From Delphinus delphis (taxonomy: Eukaryota > Chordata > Mammalia > Artiodactyla > Delphinidae), in assembly GCF_949987515.2 (NCBI RefSeq), contig NC_082701.1, positions 40,131,755 to 40,195,754 of the forward strand: a stretch of 64,000 bases of DNA, in the 5' to 3' direction. This document shows positions 1-11,330 of this stretch, one piece after another. Each line of letters begins with the position of its first letter. Position 1 is the first letter of the stretch. A model generated the notes under the pieces. That model ran no database searches, was not told the DNA's origin, and saw only the letters and a program-made list of their open reading frames with translations. A program made the position numbers and the translations under genes.

Positions 1-1239
1 TTTGACATAAAAACTTCTCAGGAACCACAAAAGAAAAGATTTCAAGCTTGTCCCTGCAGACACACATGCCATTCTTTTGTGGATCACATCAATGAGATTG
101 CAGGTCTTCTGGCTTTGGGTTGGGTATGGACATGGGGGAACCCTGCAGGATGTTGGAAAGAGGGAGTAGTTAGGGTGAAGTACTGATTTTTCTGTTGCCT
201 TCTTATACCTCTGCCTGAATGCAGCCCATAACGAATGGTTTTCACTTCCTTTCCAGGTGGCCCTCTCCATGACTCTCTCCGTCCAGTTTTGGGGAACCAC
301 ACTCTGTCCTTGCTCCTTCGGGTCCAAGGGTGGTCACCATGCTGTCACTAGCCTCAGAGTACCAAAGCAGCCCTATGGTTTCTCCACACCCAGCCCACAT
401 CTTGGTAAATAGCATTTTTATTAAACCCTCCTCAAATCATTCCAATTTCAATGTCATCTATTTCTTCCTCACTGACATAGGTTTAGGTACCAGAAGTGGC
501 TTCTGGTAATAGACCTTCTAAATGGGATTCTGGAATTGGGTTGCTCATATATTTTAGGAGTATAATAATGGCAGCTGCTGGCATCATGATTACTTAAATT
601 ATCACCAATAGTAGGATGGCAGACTGTGTTGTATCAAGCCCTCCAGGTGATTCTTAATGGGCACTAAAATTTGAGAACCGTGGGATTCCAGCATATCCCG
701 TGGCCATCTCTGATCTGTAGTGAATAGCCACCAGAGAGCTCTTAAGGACGCTGCCCTCCTCTCACGGCCCCATCAAAGCATGCCTTGGTAAAGGAAGTGT
801 CCTCTGGCCTTGCCCGGGAGTGCAGTTAGGGATGGCTAGGCAGCTTGCACATAATAGATCCTTTTCAATAGACCCACTTCCCTGAGCCTTTAGACACCTT
901 CCTAATGTCCCAGGGGAGTTCTGGCGTTTCAACTTCATCAACTGCAGGCCTGTTTTAAAGCCTAGATTCCAATCAGCCAATCTAGCTAAGTATTCATCAT
1001 CCCCAAGTACTTGTGCTAGTGCATTGAATCCTGAATTCTGGATAAGCACATTCATGCCAATGAATTTAACCAACTGAGTCTTGTACGTTATTATCCTCTT
1101 ACAATCCAGTCCTACCCATGCACCCCAAACTCTTCTCCAAATTGAGTGAGTGGGGGGACATTCAAACACTTCCAGCTGAAGGGACTCCTGTCTGTCCTTC
1201 CCTCTGCTTCAGGACCTATTATCTTGTAAGAAAATATGT
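1..1239. other. No gene recognised
   Basis: Unique or very old sequence. The open frame on the minus strand at 762-1169 has a repeat-like composition and no domain I recognise. No chemokine exon is seen. Confidence 0.4.
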
Positions 1240-1440
1240 TTAGGAGCCTGGGGTCTGGAGTCAACCAGACATGGATTTAAGTCCTGTATTTGCCATTTAC
1301 TGGTTATATGATTTGGAGCAAATTGCTTACCTCTCTGAGCCTCTAAGGGGAACTGATTGCTAATTATTACCTCATTGTGATGTTCTGAGAACCTAATAAG
1401 ATAATGAGTGCATGCAAAGTGCTCAGTCCTGTCCCAATAA
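1240..1440 (+). repeat. MIR fragment
   Basis: Shows the MIR order of box-like and core segments (ggatttaagtcctgtatttg ... cttacctctctgagcctc ... taatgagtgcatgcaaag). Confidence 0.65.
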
Positions 1441-1451
1441 TTTCGATTTTG

Positions 1452-1907
1452 AAAAAACTTTATGTTCATTGAAGTATAGTTAATTTACAATGTTGTGTTA
1501 GTTTCTGGTATATAGCAAAGTGATTCAGTTTTATATATATATATGTTATTTTTCATATTCTTTCCCGTTACGGTTTATTACAGGATATTGAATATAATTC
1601 CTTGTGCTGTACAGTAGGACCTTGTTTATTTATTTTACATATAGTAGTTTGTATCTGCTAATCCCAAACTCCTAATTTATCCTTCCCCCAACCCCTTTCC
1701 CCTTTAGTAACAATGTTTGTTTTCTATGTCTGAGTCTGTTTCTGTTATGTAAATAAGTTCATTTGTATCATATTTTAGATTCTACGTATAAGTGATATCA
1801 TATGGTATTTGTCTTTCTCTTTCTGACTTACTTCACTTAGTATAATCTCTAGGCTCGTCCATGTTGCTGCAAATGGCATTATTTCATTGTTTTTTATGGC
1901 TGAGTAA

Positions 1908-1968
<61 letters not shown>
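1452..1968 (-). mobile_element. Older L1, 3' part, with (TA)n expansion
   Basis: Minus-strand L1 3'UTR and ORF2 end (YSAIK, then [25 protein letters not shown]). It runs into a (TA)n tract at 1905-1968. Its upstream part continues at 3291-3745. Confidence 0.88.
1905..1968 (+). repeat. (TA)n microsatellite
   Basis: Nearly pure TA dinucleotides at the junction between an older L1 and an L1 5'UTR fragment. Confidence 0.97.
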
Positions 1969-1970
<2 letters not shown>

Positions 1971-3288
1971 GAGGAAGAGAGCAAGCAAATCAATAAAGAA
2001 ATCTACCAATGATAATAAACTCTAAATACTAAACTAACTTAAACATAAAACCAGAAACAAATTAGATGCAGAAAGCAAACCCCAAGTCTACAGTTGCTCC
2101 CAAAGTCCACCGCCTCAATTTTGGGGTGATTCGTTGTCTATTCATGTATTCCACAGATGCAGGGTACATCAAGTTGATTGTGGAGCTTTAACCCGCTGCT
2201 CCTGAGGCTGCTGGGAGAGATTTCCCTTTCTCTCCTTCGCTCGCACAGCTCCCGGGGCTCAGCTTTGGATCTGGCCCCGCCTCTGCGTGTAGGTCGCCTG
2301 AGGGCAACTGATCTTCGCTGAGACAGGACGGGGTTAAAGTAGCAGCTGATTAGGGGGCTCTGGCTCACTCAGGCCGGGGGTAGGGAGGGGCATGGAGTGC
2401 GGGGCGAGCCTGCGGCGGCAGAGGCCAGCATGACGTTGCACCAGACTGAGGCGCGCCGTGCGTTCTCCCGGGGAAGTTGTCCCTGGATCCCGGGACCCTG
2501 GCAGTGGCGGGCTGCACAGGCTCCCCGGAAGGGAGGTGTGGATAGTGACCTGTGCTCGCACACAGGCTTCTTGGTGGCGGCAGCAGCAGCCTTAGCGTCT
2601 CATGCTCGTCTCCGGGGTCCGCGCTGATAGCCGTGGCTTGCGCCCGTCTCTGGAGCTCGTTTAGGCGGTGCTCTGAATCCCCTCTCCTCGCGCTCTCCAA
2701 GACAATGATCTCTTGCCTCTTCGGCATCTCCAGACTTTTCCCGGACTCCCTCCCGGCAAGCTGTGGCGCACTAGTCCCTGCAGGCTGTGTTCACGCAGCC
2801 AACCCCAGTCCTCTCCCGGCGCTCTGACTGAAGCCCGAGCCTCAGCTCCCAGCCCCGCCCGCCCCGGCGGGTGAGCAGACAAGCCTCTCGGGTTGGTGAG
2901 TGCCGGTCGGCACCGATCCTCTGTGCGGGAATCTCTCCGCTTTGCCCTCTGCACCCCTGTGGCTGCGCTGTCCTCCGCGGACCCGAAGCCTCCGCCACCA
3001 GCAGTCTCCGCCCACGAAGGGGCTTCTAGTGTGTGGAAACTTTTCCTCTTTCACAGCTCCCTCCCACTGGTGCAGGTCCCGTCCCTATTCTTTGTCTCTG
3101 TTTTTTCTTTTTTCTTTTGCCCTACCCAGGTACGTGGGGAGTTTCTTGCCTTTTGGGAGGTCTGAGGTCTTCTGCCAGCATTCAGTAGGTGTTCTGTAGG
3201 AGGTGTTCCACGTGTAGATGTATTTCTGATGTATCTGTGGGGAGGAAGGTGATCTCCACGTCTTACTCTTCCGCCATCTTGAAGGTCG
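1969..3288 (-). mobile_element. Isolated L1 5'UTR fragment nested in an older L1
   Basis: Minus strand, 5' end intact at 3288 (gaccttcaagatggcgg). It matches the 5'UTRs of the L1s at 9440, 26977 and 60056, but ends at a (TA)n tract before ORF1. No ORF1 or poly(A) follows. Confidence 0.9.
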
Positions 3289-3290
3289 TA

Positions 3291-3745
3291 TATATATACA
3301 CACACACCCCACATCTTCTTTATCTCTTCATCTGTTGATGGACATTTATGTTGCTTCCGTATCTTTGCTATTGTAAGTAGTGCTGCTTATGAGCATTGGG
3401 GTACATGTATCTTTTCGAATTGGAGTTTCTTTCCAGACATATGCCCAGGAGTGGGATTGCTGGATCATATGGCAACTGTATTTTTAGATTTTTAAGGAAT
3501 CTCCATACTGTTCTCCATAGTGGCTTTTCTCCACACCCTCCTCAGTATTTGTTATTTGTAGACTTTTAAACTATGGCCGTTCTCACCAGTGTGAGGTGAT
3601 ACCTCACTGTGGTTTTGATTTGCATTTCTCTGATAATTAGCGCTGTTGAGCATCTTTTCATGTGCCTATTGGCCACCTGGATAACCTATCTGGAGAAATG
3701 TCTATTTAGGTCTTCCACCCATCGTTTTCTTTTGTTTTTTTTTTT
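3291..3745 (-). mobile_element. Older L1, upstream part (split by the nested 5'UTR)
   Basis: Minus-strand ORF2 C-terminal sequence (CPSTDEEIKKMW and the region upstream). It joins in the source element to the 1452-1968 piece. Confidence 0.88.
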
Positions 3746-3805
3746 GAGCTCTATCCCTTGATCTGTATTCTGAGGTTGCACTATTTTACAAGAATGTTTA
3801 TTTCA

Positions 3806-3929
3806 GGGCTTCCCTGGTGGCGCAGTGGTTGGGAGTCCGCCTGCCGATGCAGGGGATACGGGTTCGTGCCCCGGTCCGGGAGGATGCCACATGCCGCGGA
3901 AAAAAAAAGAAAGAAAGAAAGAAAAAAAA
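3806..3929 (+). mobile_element. Very short CHR-2 SINE (tRNA head only)
   Basis: Only about 95 bp of the SINE head precede the (gaaa)n tail, ending at atgccgcgg. Flanked by aagaatgtttatttca (3790-3805 and 3929-3944). Confidence 0.92.
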
Positions 3930-4209
3930 AGAATGTTTATTTCAAATAGGATAAAAAGAAACACCCAGAGAGCTGAAGGAGTGTGAATGCCTGATTACAG
4001 TCTTCTTTGGATAAAACAGAAACTTTGCTTCTGTGGTATGTGTGTTTAGGCAGATTAAATTCATGTTTGATTACAAACCCCAGGGTAGAAGGAAAATATA
4101 TATGTTCTTGAAGACTAGGAGTTCCCAGTGGGAGGAAGAGAAAAAAAAAAATCATTCGCTAATACCCTGAGGGCTGCCGTCTCTAGGAAAGTCTAAATAG
4201 ATCTCATCA

Positions 4210-4500
4210 TGGTACCCCTGTGCTCAGAGACCCTCTGTGGATGGCTCCCCATCTCCCCAGAATATCCATGCTCCCTAGCATGGCACTCACGACCCTCCTA
4301 TCTGAATCCAAAATATTTTCTCTTCCTCCTTCTCCTCTTGTACCCTCTCCTAAGTCACATAGCAGAGGGCTTAGTCCCAACACCTTCTGAGCTTTGCTGC
4401 CTGAGGGCCTTCATCCCTCCCCTTCTTTACCTGTTGGAAAATGCTAATCAATCTTTAAAGCCCAATTGAAATGGCTAAATGCCCTCTAAGCCCTTTCCTA
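4210..4500 (+). repeat. L2 (LINE2) fragment
   Basis: Resembles the L2 3' end (tggctccccatctccccaga, ctagcatggcactcacgacc). Confidence 0.6.
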
Positions 4501-4532
4501 GCACCTTGCTTCTGCCCCCTTCCACCCCCCCG

Positions 4533-4731
4533 CCCCCCCACGCGGGCCTCTCACTGCTGTGGCCTCTCCCGTTGAGTTGCGGAGCACAGGCTCCAGATGC
4601 GCAGGCTCAGCGGCCATGGCTCACGGGCCCAGCCCCTCCGCAGCATGTGGGATCCTCCCGGACTGGGGCACGAACCCGTGTCCCCCGCATCGGCAGGTGG
4701 ACTCTCAACCACTGCGCCACCAGGGAAGCCC
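4533..4731 (-). mobile_element. CHR-2 type SINE
   Basis: Minus-strand copy with a C-rich stretch where the tail should be. No clear flanking repeat was found. Confidence 0.9.
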
Positions 4732-5839
4732 AGCCCTGGACATTCTTAATGCCTTACCATCTAAGATCCTAACAGTGGAGTTAATTTCACTCTGCAATGT
4801 TGTGGTTTTCAGAGGTGTGTTTACCTGCTGATGTCTATTCTCCAGGAATAACTTACTGGGAAGCCTGATATATACCCGATGAAAACTACAACTGCTCAAG
4901 GAAGCAGAGCTGGGGAACCCTGTACTCAAGACTTCTCTGTCCAACTTCTTTCACTGTTTAAGCCTCTAAGGAATATTGAGACAGTGCAACGTTTCCATTT
5001 TATAGAACAGGTATCTGGCTGCTGGGGTGACTAATGAAAAGAGGAGGGAGACACGCTAGCTGGCATTCTCTGCCCCTCAGACTGGGTCTCTGCAGAGAAA
5101 GGCAAGCCTGCAGAGAGAGAGAGAATATTTCCATGTGACGGTGGAGGAGGGAAGTCCATCCACCACTACTGAACACCGTGCAAGACCACTTGCCTCACTT
5201 CTTCCTTCACATCACCTTCTTTCTTATCTCTGTCTTTGCTTATAATATCCCATCCATTACAACATTCATCTTTCCATCTGGCCCATACAGGAATTATGTG
5301 AGGTCTGGCTTACATTGGGTCTGGCTTCACAGATTTCATAGGGAACCAAACTTGCTCTGAAATGGATGGCTGATGACCTTCCAGCTCAAGCCCTCCTACT
5401 TCTACTCTAGAAAACAGATTCATCTTTCTGGTCACGCTCTGGACCAGCATATAGTAAAAAATGAATACTTACCAATGATTCAAGGAGGCTAAAAAGACAT
5501 AAGGGTTCTCCTCTGTGGGAAGATTATCATGTAATTGATTTTCCAAGCCAGACAGGGGTGAGGCAGAATTGTCCTGGGCAAACTGAGGTGTGCAGTCTCC
5601 CTACCCACTGGGGTCTTAGCATTTTGCCTGTTGTTGCATTGCTAATTCAGGTGTTTATAGTTTTTAGTTTCTGCTGTCCTGTCTTTGGGGGAGACTCCCA
5701 GGATGAATGCCTGAGGCTGCCCCTTCCCACGACTAAATAAAAAATGCAGGCAGAAAAAGCTTTGTATTTGGCACACCCTGGTGCAGTGGCCAAAGAGACG
5801 GAAGTTCTTCTGTCCACAGGCGAGTGGACCCAAATTTGA

Positions 5840-6430
5840 TTCGGTAACAGATTTTCCTCCTAATTCAATGTAATCCCAATTAAAATCCGAGCCAGAATTT
5901 TGTGGAGATTGATAAGCTGATTCCTTTTAAAGGAGACATAAGAAACCAAAAATAGTTAAGACAACTTTTAAAGAAGAACGAAGTTGCAGGACTTACACTC
6001 CCAGATGATAACAGTTTTTAGAAAGCAGTAGTCATTATGACATGGTGCCATTGTTCCAAGAGTGGATGATATGCCAGGGAACAGATTAAAGAGTGCAGAA
6101 ATAGAACCATACATTGATATTGGATAGAACCTAAGTTTGCACTGTGGACTAGTTAAGAAAAAGTACTCTTTTGAATAACTGATGCTGAACCAATTGGATA
6201 TTTATATGGAAAAATAAAATCTTGATCGCTAACTTTCAGCATACCCGAAAATCAAGTTAAGGTGGATTGTAGTTCTAAATGTGAACAACAGAAAATAACG
6301 CTTTTTGAAGATAATGTAAGAGAATAACTTTGTGACATCTGGTTAAAAAAAGTTTTCTTTAACAGAAAACAAAAGCACTAACCATAAAGGAACATATTGA
6401 TAAATGGACTATTTTAAAATTAGGAAGCTG
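5840..6430 (+). mobile_element. Old L1 ORF2 fragment
   Basis: Diverged L1 ORF2 sequence in plus orientation (for example cagccagaatttt... region, then LTLPDD-like residues), with many stops. It lies in the region where CCL8 exon 3 could have been expected. Confidence 0.7.
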
Positions 6431-6499
6431 TATTTCCTGTTAGGAAGGTCAACAAGACGGGGGTTCCCCATCCTAGCCTCTCCCTATCCACATACACAA

Positions 6500-6820
6500 T
6501 GCAAAGCCTGAAACTAACTCTAGCCACTGAGATGTCTTTGCCATTCCCCAATCCCTCTGGACTTTTCCTTATTTGAGGCCTTTGCTCTAAGTATCTCCCT
6601 CCTTGGATGCTCTTAACCCCACCTCTCTCTGGTAAATCAGCAAAGGCCTATCTTGGGCCAACTATCCTCTGGCCTCTGCCCAGTGATACTCATTAGTGCA
6701 TGATGAGGAAGTCCTGATGGGGGTGCTGAGTCTCTTTTACCACCGTAATGGCACCCTCAACAGTGCCAGCATTGCACCAAGCACACAGTGGCACTCAGTA
6801 GAAGATGCTGAATTGAAATA
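6500..6820 (+). repeat. L2-like fragment
   Basis: Weak similarity to the L2 3' region (ggcctttgctctaag ... ttggatgctcttaaccccac). Confidence 0.4.
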
Positions 6821-7147
6821 CATTTCTCTCCCAAGAGATATATACAGAGAAGCTCCAACTCAATGGGGTTAAAAACTAGGCTCTGATCTACATACTCGCT
6901 GAAGAGTGAGACAGAAATTTCTCTTAGGCCAATTAATTACATTTGAACCTGTTGCCTAAAGGAACTTGGATGATCTGACCAAGCTTCCAGAAGAGCCTGG
7001 AGTGAGTATGGATTCCTTCTCATGGGCTTCATTTGTCTATGGGGTAAAGGGTCCTTTGGATTAGATGGCATATTTATCTGACTCATTTGGAAGTATAGAA
7101 CTCAGATAGAATGTTTGGCTGACAGTGCCCGGGCATGGTCCACTCAC

Positions 7148-8157
7148 ATCACAGCTTCCTGGGGACACCAGCTGTTGGTGATTCTTGTGTAGCTGTCCAG
7201 CTTCTTGAAGGGGATCTTCTTACTGATCACAATAAAGCAGCAAGTGATTGGGATGGAAACTGAATCTGAAAAACATTTTGCAAAGCATCAGAGAGTTATA
7301 ATGTATTGTCAGCCTGCATTTGTAAGAGAAGAAGGAGAAGGTAGAAGACAAAGCAAATACACAAGTTCTAACTAAGACCTACCATTCCCTAGTTCAGAGC
7401 TTTAGTCCAGATCCCATAGATAAAATGTTATCTGTGAGTCAGTTTCCTCTGCTGAACTATGGGGCCCCTCATTGTTGACTGCAGATGGCAAAATCTTGAG
7501 TAACAAGATTATTCCTTGTAGCGTGATTCAGAGGGTCTACAGATCCAAAACCTCTGACCCTGGGTAGATAAGTTCTAAGACCTTGCTTCCCAGCTATTTG
7601 TCCCCATGGGCTTAGAGCCAACCTAAGTCACATGCTGAGATGCCTCTGGGTCCTTATCCTCCTTACACAGCCACCCTTCTGGGAGCTACCCTGGACTGTA
7701 ATCCAACATTTGAAACCTCCAGCAAGAGTTTCTTCCTCTCTACTACTGCCCGAAATGTCCTTCGTACCCACGATGAGAAATGGTTCTTCCTTCTGTGCCA
7801 CATCTCCAAACAAGGTGAGGATTGTTGAGATAGCAGCTGCATTTCATGTCCCAAAGCTGGTGTCGAGAAAGATCGTGGAGCCTGGCTCCAGTGGCCTGGG
7901 CTTCTAGTTCTGGTTCTGCCTCTGACCAGTTGTGACATGCCAGCTCTTTTTAATTCCCCTCTGGATTTCATTCTCTCCATCTTTTTAATGTAGGCTATGC
8001 AGCAAGCATGGGATGACTCATGCCAGGTGTTAGTACCTGGGGTAGTTAAAATGTTAAGGCTTAAGAAGAGAGGAGGCTTACTTGGCTGAGCCAGCACCTG
8101 GGTGCTGAAGGCAGCTGCTGTGAGTAGCAGACACAGAAGTGCTGCAGAGACCTTCAT
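7148..8157 (-). CDS. CCL8: MCP-2, CC chemokine ligand 8 (exons 1 and 2 only; exon 3 not found)
   Basis: Secreted CC chemokine of the MCP group. Exon 1 is 8082-8157 (76 nt, ATG at 8157), coding for a signal peptide [20 protein letters not shown] ending VLA then QP, with donor GTAAGC. Exon 2 is 7148-7265 (118 nt) after a TTTTCAG acceptor, coding for [30 protein letters not shown] and QEAV, with donor GTGAGT. The SVSIPITCC and LDSYTRITN blocks are typical of CCL8. Exon 3 should encode the fourth conserved Cys and the C-terminal helix. I read the minus strand from 7147 to 1 and saw no such exon. If intron 2 is retained, the frame stops two codons after the donor. The gene is therefore either a pseudogene with a lost exon or has an unusually distant exon 3. 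Confidence 0.85.
7865..8015 (+). repeat. MIR-like fragment in CCL8 intron 1
   Basis: The stretch resembles a MIR SINE (ttctggttctgcctctgacc core). It lies about 70 bp inside intron 1 and has the same orientation and position as the fragment in CCL11 intron 1. Confidence 0.55.
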
Positions 8158-8256
8158 ACCGGAGGGTGAGCACGGGAGCTTCAGCCTGAGAACTGGAGGT
8201 TTCTGAGTTGGTCTCAGCTTCTCTGCAACTCTGGCTCCTCTGGCTGATCTGCCTGC

Positions 8257-8264
8257 CTTTTATA
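8257..8264 (-). promoter_or_regulatory. CCL8 TATA box
   Basis: The minus strand reads TATAAAAG, 100 bp upstream of the CCL8 ATG. The intervening sequence resembles the CCL11 5'UTR (CAGAG..GCTGAGAC..CAGAAACC), so the start of transcription is probably about 25-30 bp below the box. Confidence 0.7.
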
Positions 8265-8934
8265 GGGAGCAGAGCACATGGGCAGGGTCATGTTTAAGGA
8301 AGGATAAAATAGGCCCCTAAATGTGGTGAGTAGGTACCAGATCCTGGTGGTGATTTCCAAACACCGAGAAAAGGAAGTCGTGCAGTTTCCATCATTTGTT
8401 TAGATGGTGGAGCAGTGGTGGAAGGGTATGTGGTTATGCCCAGTAAAGTGTAGGAAGTGACCTTATTGGCCTATGAAGGGCTCTGATTTCTTTGAAATGG
8501 AACATGATCTGTTGGAAAGGAAGAGTAGAAGCTGAGTTCCTAACAGAGTGAAGAGAACCAAGTGCCTGACCCTCCCCATGTCCCAGGAGGTCTGGGATGG
8601 GGCCCTAAGGCTTTGCCTGGTCTCTTTATCAGATTCGTGTCCCTGCCATCCTAAATCAGTCAGGCTCCTTTAGAACCTCATACAGGTAGCTTGATAGAGC
8701 CTTAGCAGAATGATAGAATCCAGGAATCTTCAAGTCTTAATGCCCTGGAATGTTCTGTTGTGGAGCCTAAGAACTGGGCGGCAAATACCGATCTTTTAGG
8801 GTGGTGATTTCCAAATATTTTATCTAGACACTAAAGTTTCTTTCCAAGTGAAATGATATGCGGAAGCCCAATATATCATGCAGATTCGGGTAGAATGGGT
8901 CTGTTTGAAAAGGGTCTTTTGCTTTTGGTGTCAA

Positions 8935-9215
8935 ATCTTTTGCCCATTAAAAAAATTTTTTTTTCTTACAGTTGACTTTAAGAAGTTCTTTGTATATTCT
9001 GCATTCAAGTCCTTTACCAGATATGTGCATTGCAAATATTTTCTCCACAGGCTGTAGCTTATATTCTTAATAATGGCTTTCATAGAGCAGAAGTTTTAAA
9101 TTTTAATAAAGTCCAATTTATCAATTTTTTTTCTTTCATGGATGTTGCTTTTGGTATTATAGCTAAAATCTCATCATCAAACCCAAGTTTGCATATCACC
9201 TTTTCAATGAATATT
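8935..9215 (-). mobile_element. Old L1 ORF2 fragment
   Basis: Minus-strand diverged L1 (gttctttgtatattctgcat; ttgcaaatattttctccaca). It lies upstream of the CCL8 promoter. Confidence 0.7.
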
Positions 9216-11330
9216 TCCAGATTTTCCACAAATCATTCAATATTCTCCAATAATCTTGAATGTTAAAGACTCCACAGGAGTCCATATATAAAGGCACCAT
9301 AATTAATTAAAGAATTTCAGTTGGGAATTATATAATTTCCATTTTTTCACAATCATAAACAATAATTTTGAGAAAACTGATGTAATATTATCATTAATGT
9401 CTCCATTCAATTCCATAGCTAAGGGATTAATCAATCAAAATGTGTGGATAGAGATACATCAGAAATACATGTACACGTGGAGCACCTCCTGCAGAACACC
9501 TGCTGAACGCTGGCAGGAGACCTCAGACCTCCCAAAAGGCAAGAAACCCCCCACGTACCTGGGTAGGGCAAAAGAAAAAAGAAAAAACAGAGACAAAAGG
9601 ATAGGGACGGGACCTGCATGAGTGGGAGGGAGCTGTGAAGGAGGAAAGGTTTCCACACACTAGCAGCCCCTTCGCGGGCGGAGACTGCAGGTGGCGGAGG
9701 GGGGAAGCTTCGGAGCCGCGGAGGAGAGCGCTGCCACAGGGGTGCGGAGGGCAAAGCGGGGAGATTCCCGCACAGAGGATCGGTGCCGACCAGCACTCAC
9801 CAGACCAGAGGCTTGTCTGCTCACCCGCCGGGGCGGGTGGGGCTGTGAGCTGAGGCTCGGGCTTCGGTTGGTCGGAGCGCCAGGAGAGGACTGGGGTTGG
9901 CGCCGTGAACACAGCCTGCAGGGGGTTAGTGCACCACAGCTAGCCGGGAGGGAGTCTGGGAAAAAGTCTGGCCTAAGACACAAGAGATCATTGTCTTGGG
10001 GTACGCGAGGAGAGGGGATTCACAGCACCACCTAAATGAGCTGCAGAGATGGGCGTGAGCCGCGGCTATCAGCGTGAACCCCAGAGACGGGCATGGGACC
10101 CTAAGGCTGCTGCTGCCACCACCAAGAAGCCTGTGTGCGAGCACAGGTCACTCTCCACAGCCCCCTTCATGGGAGCCTGTGCAGCCCGCCCCTGCCAGGG
10201 TCCCGGGATCCAGCGACAACTTCCCCGGGAGAATGCACGGCGCGCCTCAGGCTGGTGCAACGTCATGCTGGCCTCTGCCGCCGCAGGCTTGCCCTGCATC
10301 GGTGCCCCTCCCTACCCCCGGCCTGAGTGAGCCAGAGCCCCCTAATCAGCTGCTACTTTAACTCCGTCCTGTCTGGACAGGGAACAGATGCCCTCAAGCG
10401 ACCTACACGCAGAGGCAGGTCCAAATCCAAAGCTGAACCCTGGGAGCTGTGCGAACGAAGAAGAGAAAGGGAAATCTCTACCGGCAGCCTCAGGAGCAGT
10501 GGATTAAAGCTCCACAATCAACTTGATGTACCCTGCATCTGTGGAGTACCTGAATAGACAAGGAATCACCCCAAAATTGAGCTGGTAGACTTTGGGAGCA
10601 ACTGTAGACTTGGGGTTTGCTGTATACGACTGACTATTTTCTGATTTTTATGTTTATCTTAGTATAGTTTTTAGTGCTTGTTATCAGTGGTGGATTTCTT
10701 TATTGGTTGGGTTACTATCTTCTTTTTTTAAATTGCTTTTTAAAATATTTTAATTTAATAATTAAAAAAATTTTTTTTTCTAATAAATTTTTTTCCCCTT
10801 TCATTCCTTTTTTTCTGCCTTTTATTCTGAGCTGTGTGGATGACAGGGTCTTGGTGCTCCAGCTGGGTGTCAGGCCTGAGCCTCAGAGGTGGGAGAGCCA
10901 AGTTCAGGACATTGAACCACCAGAGACCTCCCAGCCCCACGTAATATCAACTGGTGAGAGATATCCCAGAGACCTCCATCTCAAAGCTAAGACCCAGCTC
11001 CACTCAATGACCAGCAAGGTACAGTGCTGGAACACCCCATGCCAAACAACTAGCAAGACAGGAACACAACACCACCCATTAGCAGAGTCGCTGACCAAAA
11101 TCAGAATAACATCACACACACCCCAAAACACACCACAGGACTTGGTCCTGCCCACCGAAAGACAAGATCCAGCCTCATCCAACAGAACACAGGCACTAGA
11201 CCCCTCCACTAGGAAGGCTACACAACCCACTGAACCAACCTTAGCCACTAGGGGCAGACACCAAAAACAAAGGGAACTACAAACCTGCAGCCTTCAAAAA
11301 GGAGACCCCAAACACAGCAAGTTAAGCAAA

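Noticed and set aside
762..1169. A 135-codon minus-strand frame
   Set aside because: It looks like the translation of an old interspersed repeat; no domain recognised.
4080..4140. cttgaagactaggagttccc as a possible CCL8 exon 3 boundary
   Set aside because: On the minus strand no proper acceptor precedes it and no Cys/Trp/helix codons follow.
7663..8157. A 164-codon minus-strand frame starting with a chemokine signal peptide
   Set aside because: It is CCL8 exon 1 read through its splice donor into intron 1. The mature chemokine continues in exon 2 at 7265.
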